NCBI RefSeq assembly: GCF_016464305.1 | Contig: NZ_JAEIOJ010000004.1 | Span: 186,001 to 250,000 of the forward strand | Length of the DNA stretch: 64,000 bases | Source of the DNA: Umezawaea beigongshangensis | GTDB lineage: Bacteria; Actinomycetota; Actinomycetes; Mycobacteriales; Pseudonocardiaceae | Direction: 5' to 3' | Shown here: piece after piece, positions 1 through 8,463 of the stretch | Layout: each line of letters begins with the position of its first letter | Position numbering within the stretch: the stretch's first letter is position 1 | Translations under genes and position numbers: made by a program | Notes under the pieces: generated by a model | The model's database searches: none | Seen by the model: the letters and a program-made list of their open reading frames with translations, nothing else | What the model was told of the DNA's origin: nothing

Positions 1-836
1 AACGCCTGGCGGTTGCCGAACAGCACCGCCACCCGCCACGGTTCGGAGCGCCGCGTCTGCTCGCTGACCGCGCGCACCGACGTGTGGCCCTCGACCAGCA
101 CGCTCGTGTGCACCCGGCGGATGTGGTCGGACAGCTCGTCGAGCAGCTCGTGCAGCCGCGCCGGGTCGTGCACGGTCAGCAGCCCGGCGCGGGTCAGCGG
201 GTACAGGCCGGGCAGCGAGCCGGTCAGCTGGTTCACGTCCCAGACGTGCACGTGGACGAGACCGGGCTGGAAGTGGCTCAGGACGCGCAGCAGCAGTCCC
301 TCCACGAGGGACTCGGCCTGCGCGCGGCTGTCGTACGTGGACGACACGTGCAGGTGCGCCTGGTCCAGCAGCGGGACGGCCACCGGGAACGGTTGCAGGG
401 TCGGCGCGCTGTCCACCAGGCCGGTCCCGATGCGCCACAGCTCCGGGACGCCCTCGCTGCCGTCGGCGGTGCCGGGCGTGCCGAGCCACTCCTCCGGCGG
501 GCGCGACGCCGAACCGGGCGCGACCTCGTCGACCAGGTCCGCCACCCGCTTCGCGCCGCTGCGGCTCCACTCGGCGAACGCCTGCTCCCGGTCGCGCAGC
601 GCCGTCAGCACGCGGTCGCCGAACAGCGGGTTGCGCAGGGCGTTCGCCAGCAGCGGGTCGTCGAGGGCGCGGTCGACGCCCTCGCCGCGCAGCACGACCT
701 CGAACATGTCGCGCGCGCGTTCCTCGGCCAGCTCGCGGTGCTCTCTCGTCACCGCGCCCAGCACCGCTGCGACGGCCGACCGGAACTCCTCGTAGGAGTC
801 CTCGATCCGCCTGCGGCGATCGTCACGCCTGCTCAC
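1..836 (-). CDS. FtsK/SpoIIIE-type ATPase, N-terminal part (cut by window edge)
   Basis: About 278 residues are visible; the gene runs off the left end. Translation starts at a GTG (834-836) preceded by GAGGTG at good spacing. The visible part is a charged helical region followed by a segment (around residues 150-278) that I associate with the region ahead of the motor domains in actinobacterial FtsK/SpoIIIE-like translocases, for example PLLDQAHLHVSSTYDSRAQA and DELSDHIRRVHTSVLVEGH. The Walker motifs would lie outside the window. It closes a minus-strand cluster with the two tiny helical proteins at 915-1430. FtsK-like ATPases beside small helical proteins occur at secretion (ESX-like) and DNA-translocation loci; which applies cannot be told here. 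Confidence 0.6.
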   Translation of the reverse strand, partial: MSRRDDRRRRIEDSYEEFRSAVAAVLGAVTREHRELAEERARDMFEVVLRGEGVDRALDDPLLANALRNPLFGDRVLTALRDREQAFAEWSRSGAKRVADLVDEVAPGSASRPPEEWLGTPGTADGSEGVPELWRIGTGLVDSAPTLQPFPVAVPLLDQAHLHVSSTYDSRAQAESLVEGLLLRVLSHFQPGLVHVHVWDVNQLTGSLPGLYPLTRAGLLTVHDPARLHELLDELSDHIRRVHTSVLVEGHTSVRAVSEQTRRSEPWRVAVLFGNRQA

Positions 837-914
837 GGCGCACCTCGTGCTCGGCTGCGCGACCCGGCGGTGGTCGCATGATCAAATTACCAGTCGACGC
901 GGCTCGGTTCGCAT

Positions 915-1166
915 CTACAACTCTCCCGACAGGCGCTGTGCGGCTTCCAGACTCCTGACCATCAGCTCCAGCAGCTCCCCGAACCGTTCCCCGGCCCTGG
1001 TGAACTCGGGTGGCAGGAGCGACTCGTGGTGGTTGCTCCCGGCCTCTCCGAGGATCTCCACGGCCTCGTCCAGCGCCTGCTGCGCCTCGCGCACGCTGCG
1101 GTAGGAGTCCCGCATGTGCTCGCAGGCCAGTTCCAGCGCCGCCTTCACATCGGCGACAGAGGTCAT
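915..1166 (-). CDS. small helical protein, FtsK-linked
   Basis: An 83-residue protein, ATG start, beginning 3 nt after the stop of the gene at 1170-1430, so the two are probably translationally coupled. It is predicted to be almost entirely helical and acidic, with heptad-like spacing of Ala/Leu and no signal peptide or membrane segment. Size and context recall WXG100-like partners of FtsK-type ATPases, but there is no WXG motif (the centre reads GEAGSNHHE), so I do not call it an ESX substrate. It resembles its upstream neighbour in length and composition, suggesting a heterodimer pair. Function unknown. Confidence 0.6.
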   Translation of the reverse strand: MTSVADVKAALELACEHMRDSYRSVREAQQALDEAVEILGEAGSNHHESLLPPEFTRAGERFGELLELMVRSLEAAQRLSGEL

Positions 1167-1169
1167 GGT

Positions 1170-1430
1170 TCAGAGCCTGGAGTTGATGCCCTCGGCTCCG
1201 GAGATCCCGGAGGTCAGGTGCTGCTGGAGGTCGCCGACCCCGCTCACCACCTGTGCGAACTGCGCGTTGACCTGTTCCGCGTCGCCCTGGCCGCTGCCCT
1301 GCACCGCGTTGCTCAGCAGCGCCTGGGCGTCCTCCGCGAGATCGGCCGCCTGTTGCAGGGCCGCTGCGCTCTGCCCGGCCTTCTCGATGGCCTGTGCGAT
1401 GGCAGCGCGGACCTCTTCGATGCTAGCCAT
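1170..1430 (-). CDS. small helical protein, FtsK-linked
   Basis: An 86-residue, Ala/Gln-rich helical protein with an ATG start and a clear ribosome-binding site (GGGGAG, 5 nt upstream). It begins MASIEEVRAAIAQAIEKA, continues as one long amphipathic helix, has a Gly/Ser break near residues 46-50 (QGSGQG), then a second helix. This helical-hairpin layout is like WXG100-type proteins, but the tryptophan is absent. It is first in a run with the 915-1166 gene and the FtsK-type ATPase, so an adaptor or substrate role for that ATPase is a reasonable inference. No exact function is recognised. Confidence 0.6.
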   Translation of the reverse strand: MASIEEVRAAIAQAIEKAGQSAAALQQAADLAEDAQALLSNAVQGSGQGDAEQVNAQFAQVVSGVGDLQQHLTSGISGAEGINSRL

Positions 1431-1491
1431 GTCAGCTCCCCGACCTCACCCGTGCGGGCGTCCGCCCGCATCTCCGACGGTAGTGCCCACA

Positions 1492-1520
1492 ATTATGATC
1501 ATTTAAAAGATGGTCTAGAC
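1492..1520 (-). promoter_or_regulatory. candidate promoter of the small-protein/FtsK cluster
   Basis: A distinctly AT-rich patch (about 1488-1512) in otherwise very GC-rich DNA, about 60 bp upstream of the gene ending at 1170. On the minus strand it offers a -10-like CATAAT (1492-1497); the -35 side (GTCTAG around 1515-1520) is poor. Inferred from composition and position only. Confidence 0.3.
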
Positions 1521-1574
1521 GAGTGGACCCTGGTCTCCACTCGTTGGGGTCTTGTGGCCCCGGCCGGTCGGGGG

Positions 1575-2402
1575 TCACTCGGGCAGCGTCCAGACCGATT
1601 CGACGGGGTGCTGCGCCACGAGTTCCATCCCCGTGATCCCGGCGTCCGGAACGGGGTCCGCTGACCAGCGCACACGTGCCTCGTCGTCGATCCACTCGAC
1701 GTCGGACCACCCGGAGCGTCCCAGCGAGGACACGGCGTTCAGCAACGCCGTCGCGGGGGAGTCCGCCGTCGAGCCGAGGTCGAGGTGCACGCTGAGTGCA
1801 CGCCCCTGCGGGGCCACCCGGGTGATGGTTCCCCGGCGGGCGACCCTGCTCGCTACTGCCCGCGCCTGCCACTCGGCCCCCGCGGAGCGGTCGGTCACCA
1901 CGTCCACCCGCAGCAGGAGCCGAATCCGGGACGAGGTCGTCTGCTCGGGTGACGCCTGTTGGGCTTTTTCTGGCTCTGTGTTCGGTTCTGTTGCTTCTGG
2001 GCGCTTCCGGCGGCCGTACGGGTCTCCGCCCGCCCACGCCTCGACCAGCAGCCGCTCGGCGCCCGGCACCGCCCGCTCCAGCAGGTGCGGGTCGTCGAGC
2101 ACCGTCCACGCGGTCGGCGGCTCGCAGGCCACCCTCGGCGTGGGGAAGTCCTCGCCCAGCAGCCGCACGAACGACCTCACCGCCCGCGCCAGCGCCGCGG
2201 CCACGTTGTGCGTCGCCCGCTCCCGGCTGGTCAGCGACACGGTGACCGACCAGCAGCCGGGCTCCTCGTCGGAGCAGTCGCCCGCTCGCACGACCCGACC
2301 GTCGACGCGCGCCACGAGCGGCGCGCAGGCGGTGCGCGCCTGCTGCTCGTCGACCGCCGCGACCACCACCGTGATCAGCAGTTCGAGGTCATCTGGCTCC
2401 AT
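1575..2402 (-). CDS. tandem-domain protein of unknown function
   Basis: 275 residues from an ATG at 2400-2402; an upstream in-frame start exists but adds only low-complexity Gly/Arg sequence. The protein is built from two similar halves. Residues ~4-95 and ~170-265 each run beta strand (ITVVVAAV / LLLRVDVV), helix with AR.. and VAR, strand, then a SPATALLNA / THNVAAALA helix, like two ferredoxin- or ACT-type folds joined by an acidic linker (about residues 130-165). No catalytic motif is apparent. It lies upstream of, and in the same direction as, the small-protein/FtsK cluster with a ~145-bp gap, so it may belong to that cluster. Product not recognised. Confidence 0.6.
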   Translation of the reverse strand: MEPDDLELLITVVVAAVDEQQARTACAPLVARVDGRVVRAGDCSDEEPGCWSVTVSLTSRERATHNVAAALARAVRSFVRLLGEDFPTPRVACEPPTAWTVLDDPHLLERAVPGAERLLVEAWAGGDPYGRRKRPEATEPNTEPEKAQQASPEQTTSSRIRLLLRVDVVTDRSAGAEWQARAVASRVARRGTITRVAPQGRALSVHLDLGSTADSPATALLNAVSSLGRSGWSDVEWIDDEARVRWSADPVPDAGITGMELVAQHPVESVWTLPE

Positions 2403-2540
2403 CGTGAAACGAATTGTTCCACTCCCCGCGCGTGGTCCTCGGTCAAGGCCACCTTTGCCGGGCGGGCCTCCGGCGCGGCGGCCCCGGCCACCACCCCGGC
2501 GCGGCGTGGCCGGCCCGGATCGCACCGCTCGGCACGGCCG

Positions 2541-3596
2541 TCAGCGGGTCCAGCCGTCGGCCAGCACGGGGAAGTCGCCCACCGCCGCGACCCACAGGTA
2601 GGTCCAGCAGACGGTGCCGTCCGGCAGCACCGCCCTGACCCGGCGGTACTCGTCGCCCTCGTAGTCGTCCAGCACGGGCAGCGCGTCCTCCGGCGAGGTC
2701 AGGCGCAGCACCCACCCCGGCACGCCCGGCCCGTCGCCCGGCCGCAGCGCCGGGTGGCCGTGGCCGGTGTCGAACAGCGTCCCCGGCACGCGGACGCGCT
2801 CCGGCTCGCCGTCGCAGAGGTGCTCCACCAGGTGCCAGGCGCTGCCGCCGGGTTGCAGCGTGCCGTAGACGAACAGCCGGTCCGGCCAGTCGTCGGCCGA
2901 CGGCTCGCCGTGCACGGGCGTCACGTCGAGCCCGTCCGAGGTGGCCGGTCGGCCCACCAGGTGCCGCGCCCGGCGCTGGTCGACGTCGGCGCAGCGCACC
3001 GGCTTCCCGCGCACCAGCAGCGGCATCCGCTTGCTGCCCGCGCCGGTGTAGGCGAGGACGGAGTCGATCTCACCGCCGTGGTGCAGGCTCACCCGGCCGC
3101 TGTGCAGCCGGACCAGCCGGTAGCGCAGGCCGCGTCCCTCGCAGCGGTCCAGGACGCGGAGCTGCTCCGGTGTGGCGAACCAGACGGAGTGCTCCTCCAC
3201 GACGCCGGGCAGCGCGGCGAGCGTGGCCGGGCGCTGGTCGTCGCGGGCGCGCAGACCGGCGGCCCACACGGCGGACAGGCCCTCGCAGCGGGCCCGCAGG
3301 AGAACCGCGGAGCCGGTGAGCCCGAGCTCCTCGCGCAGCCAGGTCAGCTTGGCGGGGTTGGCGTTCGACCCGTAGCCGAGGACCGGCATCCGTGCCGCGA
3401 GGGGGAGCTCGCCGCGGTCGGCGAGCCAGCGGTCCAGGTCGGTCCCGTCCGGTTCGACGCGCCAGCCGGAGTCGAGCGAGAGGTCGGGGACCAGTGGCCA
3501 GCCGGTGCCGTCGAGGTGCACGAAGCAGTGGTCCGGCCGGGTGCCCGGGTAGGGCTCCGCCGGATGACTGTCGTCCGTGAACGGCTGTGCCACCCG
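2541..3596 (-). CDS. double gamma-glutamylcyclotransferase-like (AIG2/YtfP fold) protein
   Basis: 351 residues if the GTG at 3594-3596 is used; a longer start at 3665 adds 23 residues unlike the rest. Two BtrG/AIG2-type gamma-glutamylcyclotransferase-like domains are visible: the first begins VLGYGSNANPAKL (about residue 70), the second LFVYGTLQPGG (about residue 245). Both carry the substrate-loop signature YGS/YGT, and each has a downstream acidic-Tyr stretch (DRCEGRGLRYRLVRL and DDYEGDEYRRV) where the family keeps its catalytic Glu and Tyr. The family releases 5-oxoproline from gamma-glutamyl amines. A two-domain version of this size recurs in actinomycetes, but its substrate is unknown to me. 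It appears to be a stand-alone gene. Confidence 0.75.
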   Translation of the reverse strand, partial: RVAQPFTDDSHPAEPYPGTRPDHCFVHLDGTGWPLVPDLSLDSGWRVEPDGTDLDRWLADRGELPLAARMPVLGYGSNANPAKLTWLREELGLTGSAVLLRARCEGLSAVWAAGLRARDDQRPATLAALPGVVEEHSVWFATPEQLRVLDRCEGRGLRYRLVRLHSGRVSLHHGGEIDSVLAYTGAGSKRMPLLVRGKPVRCADVDQRRARHLVGRPATSDGLDVTPVHGEPSADDWPDRLFVYGTLQPGGSAWHLVEHLCDGEPERVRVPGTLFDTGHGHPALRPGDGPGVPGWVLRLTSPEDALPVLDDYEGDEYRRVRAVLPDGTVCWTYLWVAAVGDFPVLADGWTR

Positions 3597-3773
3597 TCCA
3601 TCATGACAACGGTTCACGAGCTGTGCGTAGAAGAAGTCCGGGTGAACACCCGGTGCCCCCGTCACTTCTGGACCAGCTCCCGGAAGTGTGCCCGCTGCCG
3701 TCCTCGCAGCTCAGGACCGGTGGACGCTCCTCGGCCGGACCACCTCCGCCGGGGCGGAGCGGGCGAAGGTGGT

Positions 3774-4619
3774 CTATCTGACACCGGGGGATCGGGGGAG
3801 GGGGACGGCCGCCCCGGTCACCACCACGCCGGGAGCCGACGCGGGGACGTCGACGGTCAGCAGGCTCGGCCGGCCCATGTCCTCGCCCTGGTGGACGAGC
3901 ACCCGCGCCGGTGGGGTCAGCGCGCCGATCGAGCGCAGGTACGCGCCGAACGCCGCGGCCGCCGCGCCCGTCGCCGGGTCCTCCACGACGCCGCCGACCG
4001 GGAACGGGTCGCGCGCGTGGAACTCGCCGCCGGGACCGCGCCAGAACAGGTGCACGGTGGCCAGCTCGAAGGCGCGCATCAGGTCGCCCAGCTCGTCGAA
4101 GGCGTAGTCCAGCCGCGCCAGCCGCTCCCGGCTCGCCGCGCCCAGCACCAGGTGCCGCACGCCCGCGAACGCCACGTGCGGCGGGAAGGCCGGGTCCAGC
4201 TCGGCGGCGTCCCAGCGCAGCGCGGCCAGCGCCCGCTCCACCAGTTCCGGCGGCGCGGGCGAGGAGTGGGCCGCCACGCTGGTCAGGCTCGCCGTGCCGT
4301 TCGCGGTGTCCACCTCGACCAGCCCGGCCGGGGTGTGGAACGACAGCCGCCCGTCGCCGTCGCGCTCGGCCAGCGCCACGGCGGTCGCGATCGTCGCGTG
4401 GCCGCAGAACGCGACCTCGGCGAGCGGGCTGAAGTAGCGCACCGCGTGGTGCCGCGGCTCGTCCAGCGGGGTCGCGAAGGCGGTCTCCGAGTAGCCCACC
4501 TCCGCCGCGATCCGCAGCATGGCCGCGTCGTCCAGGCCGGCTGTGTCGAGCACGACGCCCGCGGGGTTGCCGCCGGCGGGATCGGTGGTGAAGGCCGAGT
4601 AGCGCAGAACTCCGGTCAT
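3774..4619 (-). CDS. PhzF-family isomerase/epimerase-like protein
   Basis: 281 residues. The family has a diaminopimelate-epimerase-like double fold. Diagnostic motifs are NPAGVVLD near residue 18, a catalytic Glu in the YSETAF motif near residue 45, FCGHATIATA near residue 75 and DPATGAAAAAFGAYL near residue 225. Length is normal for the family. PhzF itself isomerises a dihydro-hydroxyanthranilate in phenazine synthesis, but most homologues are housekeeping enzymes of unknown substrate, and no phenazine genes are nearby. Its ATG overlaps the stop of the acetyltransferase upstream by 4 bp (ATGA), making it the last gene of the iniBAC-led operon. Confidence 0.85.
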   Translation of the reverse strand: MTGVLRYSAFTTDPAGGNPAGVVLDTAGLDDAAMLRIAAEVGYSETAFATPLDEPRHHAVRYFSPLAEVAFCGHATIATAVALAERDGDGRLSFHTPAGLVEVDTANGTASLTSVAAHSSPAPPELVERALAALRWDAAELDPAFPPHVAFAGVRHLVLGAASRERLARLDYAFDELGDLMRAFELATVHLFWRGPGGEFHARDPFPVGGVVEDPATGAAAAAFGAYLRSIGALTPPARVLVHQGEDMGRPSLLTVDVPASAPGVVVTGAAVPLPRSPGVR

Positions 4620-5158
4620 GACCGCACTCTGCCCGCTCGCGGGTTCGCCGTCGCGTGCAGGTGCAGGAAGCGGTCCTGCTCGTCGCGGTACGACCGCAGG
4701 TGCGCGAGCCCGATCCGGGTGATGACCCGGCCGGACGCGGTGTTGCCGTCGATCCAGCGCGCCGCGACCACCGGCGCGCCCGTCCGGAACGCCTCGTCGC
4801 GCAGCGCCCGCGCGATCTCCGTGGCCAGACCGCGCCCCCACAGCGGCGGGTCGACCCACCAGCCGATCTCGACCGCTCCCGCAGGCAGGTCGGCGGTCGC
4901 GTCGCGCCGCACCGCCGACGCCACGCCGATCAGCTCGCCGGTGGCCGTCTCCTCCACGGCACGCCAGCCGAACCCGTGCCGCTCCCAGTGCTCCAGCGCG
5001 CCCTCGTGCCGCCGCCGCGCGTACTCGGCCGGCCACGGCAGGCCGTCGCGGACGTAGCGCGTCACCCGCTCGTCGCGCGACAGGCGCAGCAGGTGGTCCC
5101 GGTGTTCCGGAGCCCACCGCACCAGGGTCAGCCGTTCGGTCGACACCGCGTCCCGCAT
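4616..5158 (-). CDS. GNAT-family N-acetyltransferase (RimJ/RimL type)
   Basis: 180 residues starting at the ATG 5156-5158. It opens with STERLTLVRWAPEH, typical of RimJ/RimL-like GNAT enzymes, has EIGWWVDPPLWGRGLATE (acetyl-CoA pyrophosphate loop with the G-R-G element) around residue 100-115 and a C-terminal NTASGRVITRIGL motif for cofactor binding. It probably acetylates a small molecule or a protein N-terminus using acetyl-CoA. It lies 11 bp after iniC and overlaps phzF-like by 4 bp, so it is co-transcribed with the iniBAC genes. The acceptor is unknown. Confidence 0.85.
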   Translation of the reverse strand: MRDAVSTERLTLVRWAPEHRDHLLRLSRDERVTRYVRDGLPWPAEYARRRHEGALEHWERHGFGWRAVEETATGELIGVASAVRRDATADLPAGAVEIGWWVDPPLWGRGLATEIARALRDEAFRTGAPVVAARWIDGNTASGRVITRIGLAHLRSYRDEQDRFLHLHATANPRAGRVRS

Positions 5159-5169
5159 CGCGCAGCTCC

Positions 5170-6555
5170 TCAGCTCAGCCGGGTCAGCATTCCCTCGCAG
5201 CTGCGCACCACCACTCCGGCGGCGGCGCGCTGCGCGGTGTCCAGCACGGGGTTGACGGCCTGATCCTGCCAGCGGCGCAGCACGTCGGTCACCGCCAGAC
5301 GCAGCGAGCGCTCGTCCGGCTCGAAGTCCATGCCCAGCCGCGCCACCGGGTCGGTGCCCTCGCCGCCGACGATCCGGACGGCCTCGGCCTCCAGGTCGCC
5401 GGGCAGCGTCGTCCGCCCGGTCTGCAACGCCGCCAGCAGCCGCAACTCCTTCAGGTCGTGCGCGCTGGCCAGCGCCCGCTCCAGGTCCGCGGTCAGCTTC
5501 CGCGCGCCCTGCCGGGGCTCCGCGCGCAGCACGAACTCCAGCGCGCGCCACACCGACAGCGCCTTGAGGACCTCGTGCCGCTCGGTGAAGTTCTGCCCGA
5601 TGGCGTCGCGCAGCTCACCGAGCCCGCTGCGCTGCACGAGCTGGCCCACGAGCTTCGTGCGCGTGTCGAAGCCCTGCCGCACCAGCGTCGCGGTCAGCCG
5701 CACGCCGAAGATCCCGAACCGCTCCAGCAGCCCCTGCCGCACCTGCGGGGCGAGCGCCACCGGGAAGTCGTGGCCGACGAACCGGTCCGCCGACAGCAGG
5801 TGCTCCTCCAGATCGGTGCGCGGCAGCGCCGCGAGCGCCGCGACCGCGTCGAACTCCGCGTCCCGCAGCGTGCGCGCGGCCACGGCCAGCAGCCCGGCGA
5901 CCGCGACGACGTTCTGGCACAGCGGCTGCACCTGCGGGTCGCGCCGGTAGCGCCGGGCGATCTGCTTGGCCGAGGACAGCGCGTCGATGCGCCCGCCGCC
6001 GATCTCGTCGGCGCGGGAGAGCACCACGACCGTGCTCACCGACGGCCGGTCGCCACCGGCCTGGAGGAACCGCAGGTCGGCGTCGTGCATGTGCCGCATC
6101 AGGTAGACCACGGCGTCGGCCTCGCCGAACACCAGCTCCGGCGACGCCCCGCCCGGCGTGTCCAGCAGCGACGTCTCGCGCAGCGACCGGGCGGGCCAGT
6201 CCACCAGCACGCGCTCGACCTGCTGCGACCGCCACGCGCCGGAGTCCACCCGCTGGCGGCCGTCGCGGCGCACGATCGGCACCTCCTGCGGCGGTGCGGG
6301 CGGCGCGATCACCACGGCGCGCGGGGCCGGACCGTCCCGGTAGGACACCAGGCCCTCCACCGGCGCGATCTCCTCGCCGATGAGGGAGTTGACGACGGTG
6401 GACTTCCCCGCCCCCGGCGCACCGGCGACGGCGACGCGCACCGGTTCGCCGAAGCGGGCGAGCTGCGCGCGCAGGAACGCCGTGGCCCGCGGGCTGTCCC
6501 GGTAGACGGCCAGCGCCTCGTTCAGCATCGCCCACGCGGCGGCGTGCGGGGTCAC
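5170..6555 (-). CDS. iniC: IniC-like dynamin-family GTPase
   Basis: 461 residues from a GTG whose last two bases are shared with the TGA of iniA (GTGA overlap), so translation is coupled. The GTPase domain is N-terminal: P-loop GAPGAGKS at residues 45-52, switch/G3 LLDTPGG, and a G4-like SRADEIG in place of a canonical NKxD. The remainder is long helical stalk sequence with no obvious membrane segment. The order iniB-iniA-iniC and the paired GTPase architecture match the mycobacterial locus induced by cell-wall inhibitors; IniA/IniC are bacterial dynamin-like proteins thought to remodel the plasma membrane under envelope stress. Direct function here is inferred from family and order. Confidence 0.85.
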   Translation of the reverse strand: MTPHAAAWAMLNEALAVYRDSPRATAFLRAQLARFGEPVRVAVAGAPGAGKSTVVNSLIGEEIAPVEGLVSYRDGPAPRAVVIAPPAPPQEVPIVRRDGRQRVDSGAWRSQQVERVLVDWPARSLRETSLLDTPGGASPELVFGEADAVVYLMRHMHDADLRFLQAGGDRPSVSTVVVLSRADEIGGGRIDALSSAKQIARRYRRDPQVQPLCQNVVAVAGLLAVAARTLRDAEFDAVAALAALPRTDLEEHLLSADRFVGHDFPVALAPQVRQGLLERFGIFGVRLTATLVRQGFDTRTKLVGQLVQRSGLGELRDAIGQNFTERHEVLKALSVWRALEFVLRAEPRQGARKLTADLERALASAHDLKELRLLAALQTGRTTLPGDLEAEAVRIVGGEGTDPVARLGMDFEPDERSLRLAVTDVLRRWQDQAVNPVLDTAQRAAAGVVVRSCEGMLTRLS

Positions 6556-8351
6556 GCGCTCAGCTCCAGTCCGGGGCCGCCGAGCGCCTGCGCCCTCTTG
6601 TAGAGGGCGACCAGCGCGTCCAGGTCGCTCCGGATCTCGCGCGCCCTGCGCTCGCGCTCGGTCTGGTCGTCCTGCACGGCGCGCTTCGCGCTGCGGGCCG
6701 ACTCCAGCAGCGTCTCCTGCAACTCCTCGGCGAGCGTCGTGAAGTGGTTGCGCAGGCTGCGCTGGACGTGCCGGGCGGCGTCGCGGCAGTCCTTGCTGAA
6801 CTTCAGGAAGAAGTCGTCCACGTGCCGCTGCGCGGCGGCCCTCGCCGCGGCCTGGCGGCGCTTGAGCCTGGTGTCGCTCTCGTCCTTGATGGACTTGCCG
6901 CCGAACAGCGCGCCGGCGCCCAGCGAGATCACGTTGATCAGCGGCATCCCGGCGAGGCTGGTGACCAGGCCGAACATCAGCACACCGCCGTAGGACCCGC
7001 GCAGACCGGTGAACGCCTTCTGCGGCAGCGAGAAGCTCTCGATCCTCGGCCGGTCCAGCTTGTTCACCCGGTCCAGCACGTCGTCGGGGAAGATCTCCGG
7101 CGGCAGCAGGTCGTCGCGGTGCACCGGGAAGCTCCTGGCCACCTTCTCCGCGACCCACTCCGCCCGGTCGAGCAGCCAGGAGAAGTTCGTCGTGGCGGCC
7201 TCGGTGAGGTTGTCCTCCAGCCACTGCTCGAAGGCGTCCCAGCCGGTCGCCGGGTCGGCCTCCTCGAAGGTCCGGTCGACCTCGCGCAGGATCGTGCGGG
7301 TGCGGTCGCGCAGGTCGTACTCGATGTCGGACACCAGGTCGGCCATCTCGTCGGCCAGCACGGTCTGCCAGCGCGCGGAGCGGCGGCGCAGCTCGTCGAT
7401 GCGGCGCTGCGCCTCGTGCAGCGCGCCGATGGTGTCCGCGGTGCGCCGGGAGTCCTGCGCGGACAGCTCCTCGCGCAGCGGCGCGACGAGCTGGGTGATC
7501 GCCGATCCGGCCGCGGCGGCCACGGTGCGCCGGGCGAGCCGGTCGGAGCCCGCCACCACGTCGCGCTGCAGGCAGGCGAGCAGGTCGGGGAAGCCGGACT
7601 CGGCGTTGAGGCCCTTGTCGCCGGACTTCGCCGCCCGCAGCCGCAGCGCGGAGGACACCGGGAAGAGCTGGGCGGAGATCCCGGCGCGGGCCAGCAGCGC
7701 GCGGTTGCGCTCCACGACCTGCCGCCACTGCGGCGAGATGTCGATCTTCGTGACGACGACCGTGACGTTCGGGCAGTTCTCCAGGACCTTGCGCAGCAGC
7801 TCCAGCTCGGTCGCGGTCAGCTCCGCGGTCGCGTCCGACACCATCAGCACCGCGTCGGCCTGCACCAGCACGGCGAACGTGCTCGCGGTGTGCGCGGGGC
7901 GCAGATCGCCCACGCCGGGGGTGTCGATCAGCACGAGGCCGGTGGTCAGCAGCGCGCGGGGAATGCCGATCTCGGCGCGCACCACCTCGTGACCGACCTG
8001 CTGCGCGACCTGGTCGATGGGCACGGGGACGCGCTCGGTCGGGCTGCTGGCGATGGCGCTGCGTCTCGACGCGCTGCGCACGAGCGCCGCCGACGGCGTC
8101 TCGGCGTGCCGCACGAACGTGGGAACCGTGGTGGTGATGTCGTCGCCGACCGCGCACACCGGGGCGTTGATCAGGGCGTTGACCAGCTGGCTCTTGCCCT
8201 GCTTCGCCTCGCCGATCACGAGCACCCGCACGGTGGGGTCGAGCTGTCTGGCCCGCTTCTCGCGCAGTCTCAGTTCCAGGTCGTGCCGGTTGTGCGTGAC
8301 GCAGACCTTGATCGTCTCGTCCAAGACGTCGAGCCAAGGTGGAGCCATCAT
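6552..8351 (-). CDS. iniA: IniA-like dynamin-family GTPase
   Basis: 599 residues from the ATG at 8349-8351; a GTG at 8375 is also in frame and no strong ribosome site decides. The P-loop GEAKQGKS lies at residues 47-54, and the unusual KQGKSQ form with a following VGDDITTTVPT switch region is what I recognise from IniA. LIDTPGVGDL (G3) and VVTKIDI (G4) follow. A hydrophobic paddle-like segment (GSYGGVLMFGLVTSLAGM and the next ~20 residues) sits between two helical stalk regions and matches the membrane-inserting part of bacterial dynamin-like proteins. It is coupled to iniC by a 4-bp overlap and preceded by a strong hairpin. Confidence 0.9.
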   Translation of the reverse strand: MMAPPWLDVLDETIKVCVTHNRHDLELRLREKRARQLDPTVRVLVIGEAKQGKSQLVNALINAPVCAVGDDITTTVPTFVRHAETPSAALVRSASRRSAIASSPTERVPVPIDQVAQQVGHEVVRAEIGIPRALLTTGLVLIDTPGVGDLRPAHTASTFAVLVQADAVLMVSDATAELTATELELLRKVLENCPNVTVVVTKIDISPQWRQVVERNRALLARAGISAQLFPVSSALRLRAAKSGDKGLNAESGFPDLLACLQRDVVAGSDRLARRTVAAAAGSAITQLVAPLREELSAQDSRRTADTIGALHEAQRRIDELRRRSARWQTVLADEMADLVSDIEYDLRDRTRTILREVDRTFEEADPATGWDAFEQWLEDNLTEAATTNFSWLLDRAEWVAEKVARSFPVHRDDLLPPEIFPDDVLDRVNKLDRPRIESFSLPQKAFTGLRGSYGGVLMFGLVTSLAGMPLINVISLGAGALFGGKSIKDESDTRLKRRQAAARAAAQRHVDDFFLKFSKDCRDAARHVQRSLRNHFTTLAEELQETLLESARSAKRAVQDDQTERERRAREIRSDLDALVALYKRAQALGGPGLELSA

Positions 8352-8388
8352 GCTGACGGAGTGTGCCGTGTTCACCCCTCTGGGTGAA

Positions 8389-8428
8389 AGAGGGCCGGTT
8401 CCTCCCCCGTCGGCGGAACCGGCCCTCT
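8389..8428 (-). terminator. hairpin between iniB and iniA
   Basis: Perfect 14-bp inverted repeat (arms 8389-8402 and 8415-8428, AGAGGGCCGGTTCC and its complement) with a 12-nt loop, in the 112-bp gap between iniB and iniA. Read on the minus strand it is followed by only a short TTTC run, so it is more likely an attenuator, partial terminator or mRNA-stabilising stem than a full stop. Confidence 0.6.
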
Positions 8429-8463
8429 GCGCGGCTGAGCGTGGTCTCAGCAGGAGGAGGAAC

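Noticed and set aside
915-1430. ESX/type VII WXG100 substrate pair
   Set aside because: Right size and helical, next to an FtsK-type gene, but no WXG motif or C-terminal export signal and no EccB/EccD/EccE genes in view.
1485-1515. AT-rich patch as a replication origin
   Set aside because: Only ~30 bp, without DnaA boxes or dnaA/parAB nearby; a promoter is simpler.
3774-4619. Phenazine biosynthesis gene
   Set aside because: PhzF family is broad, and no other phz gene or biosynthetic cluster is in the window.
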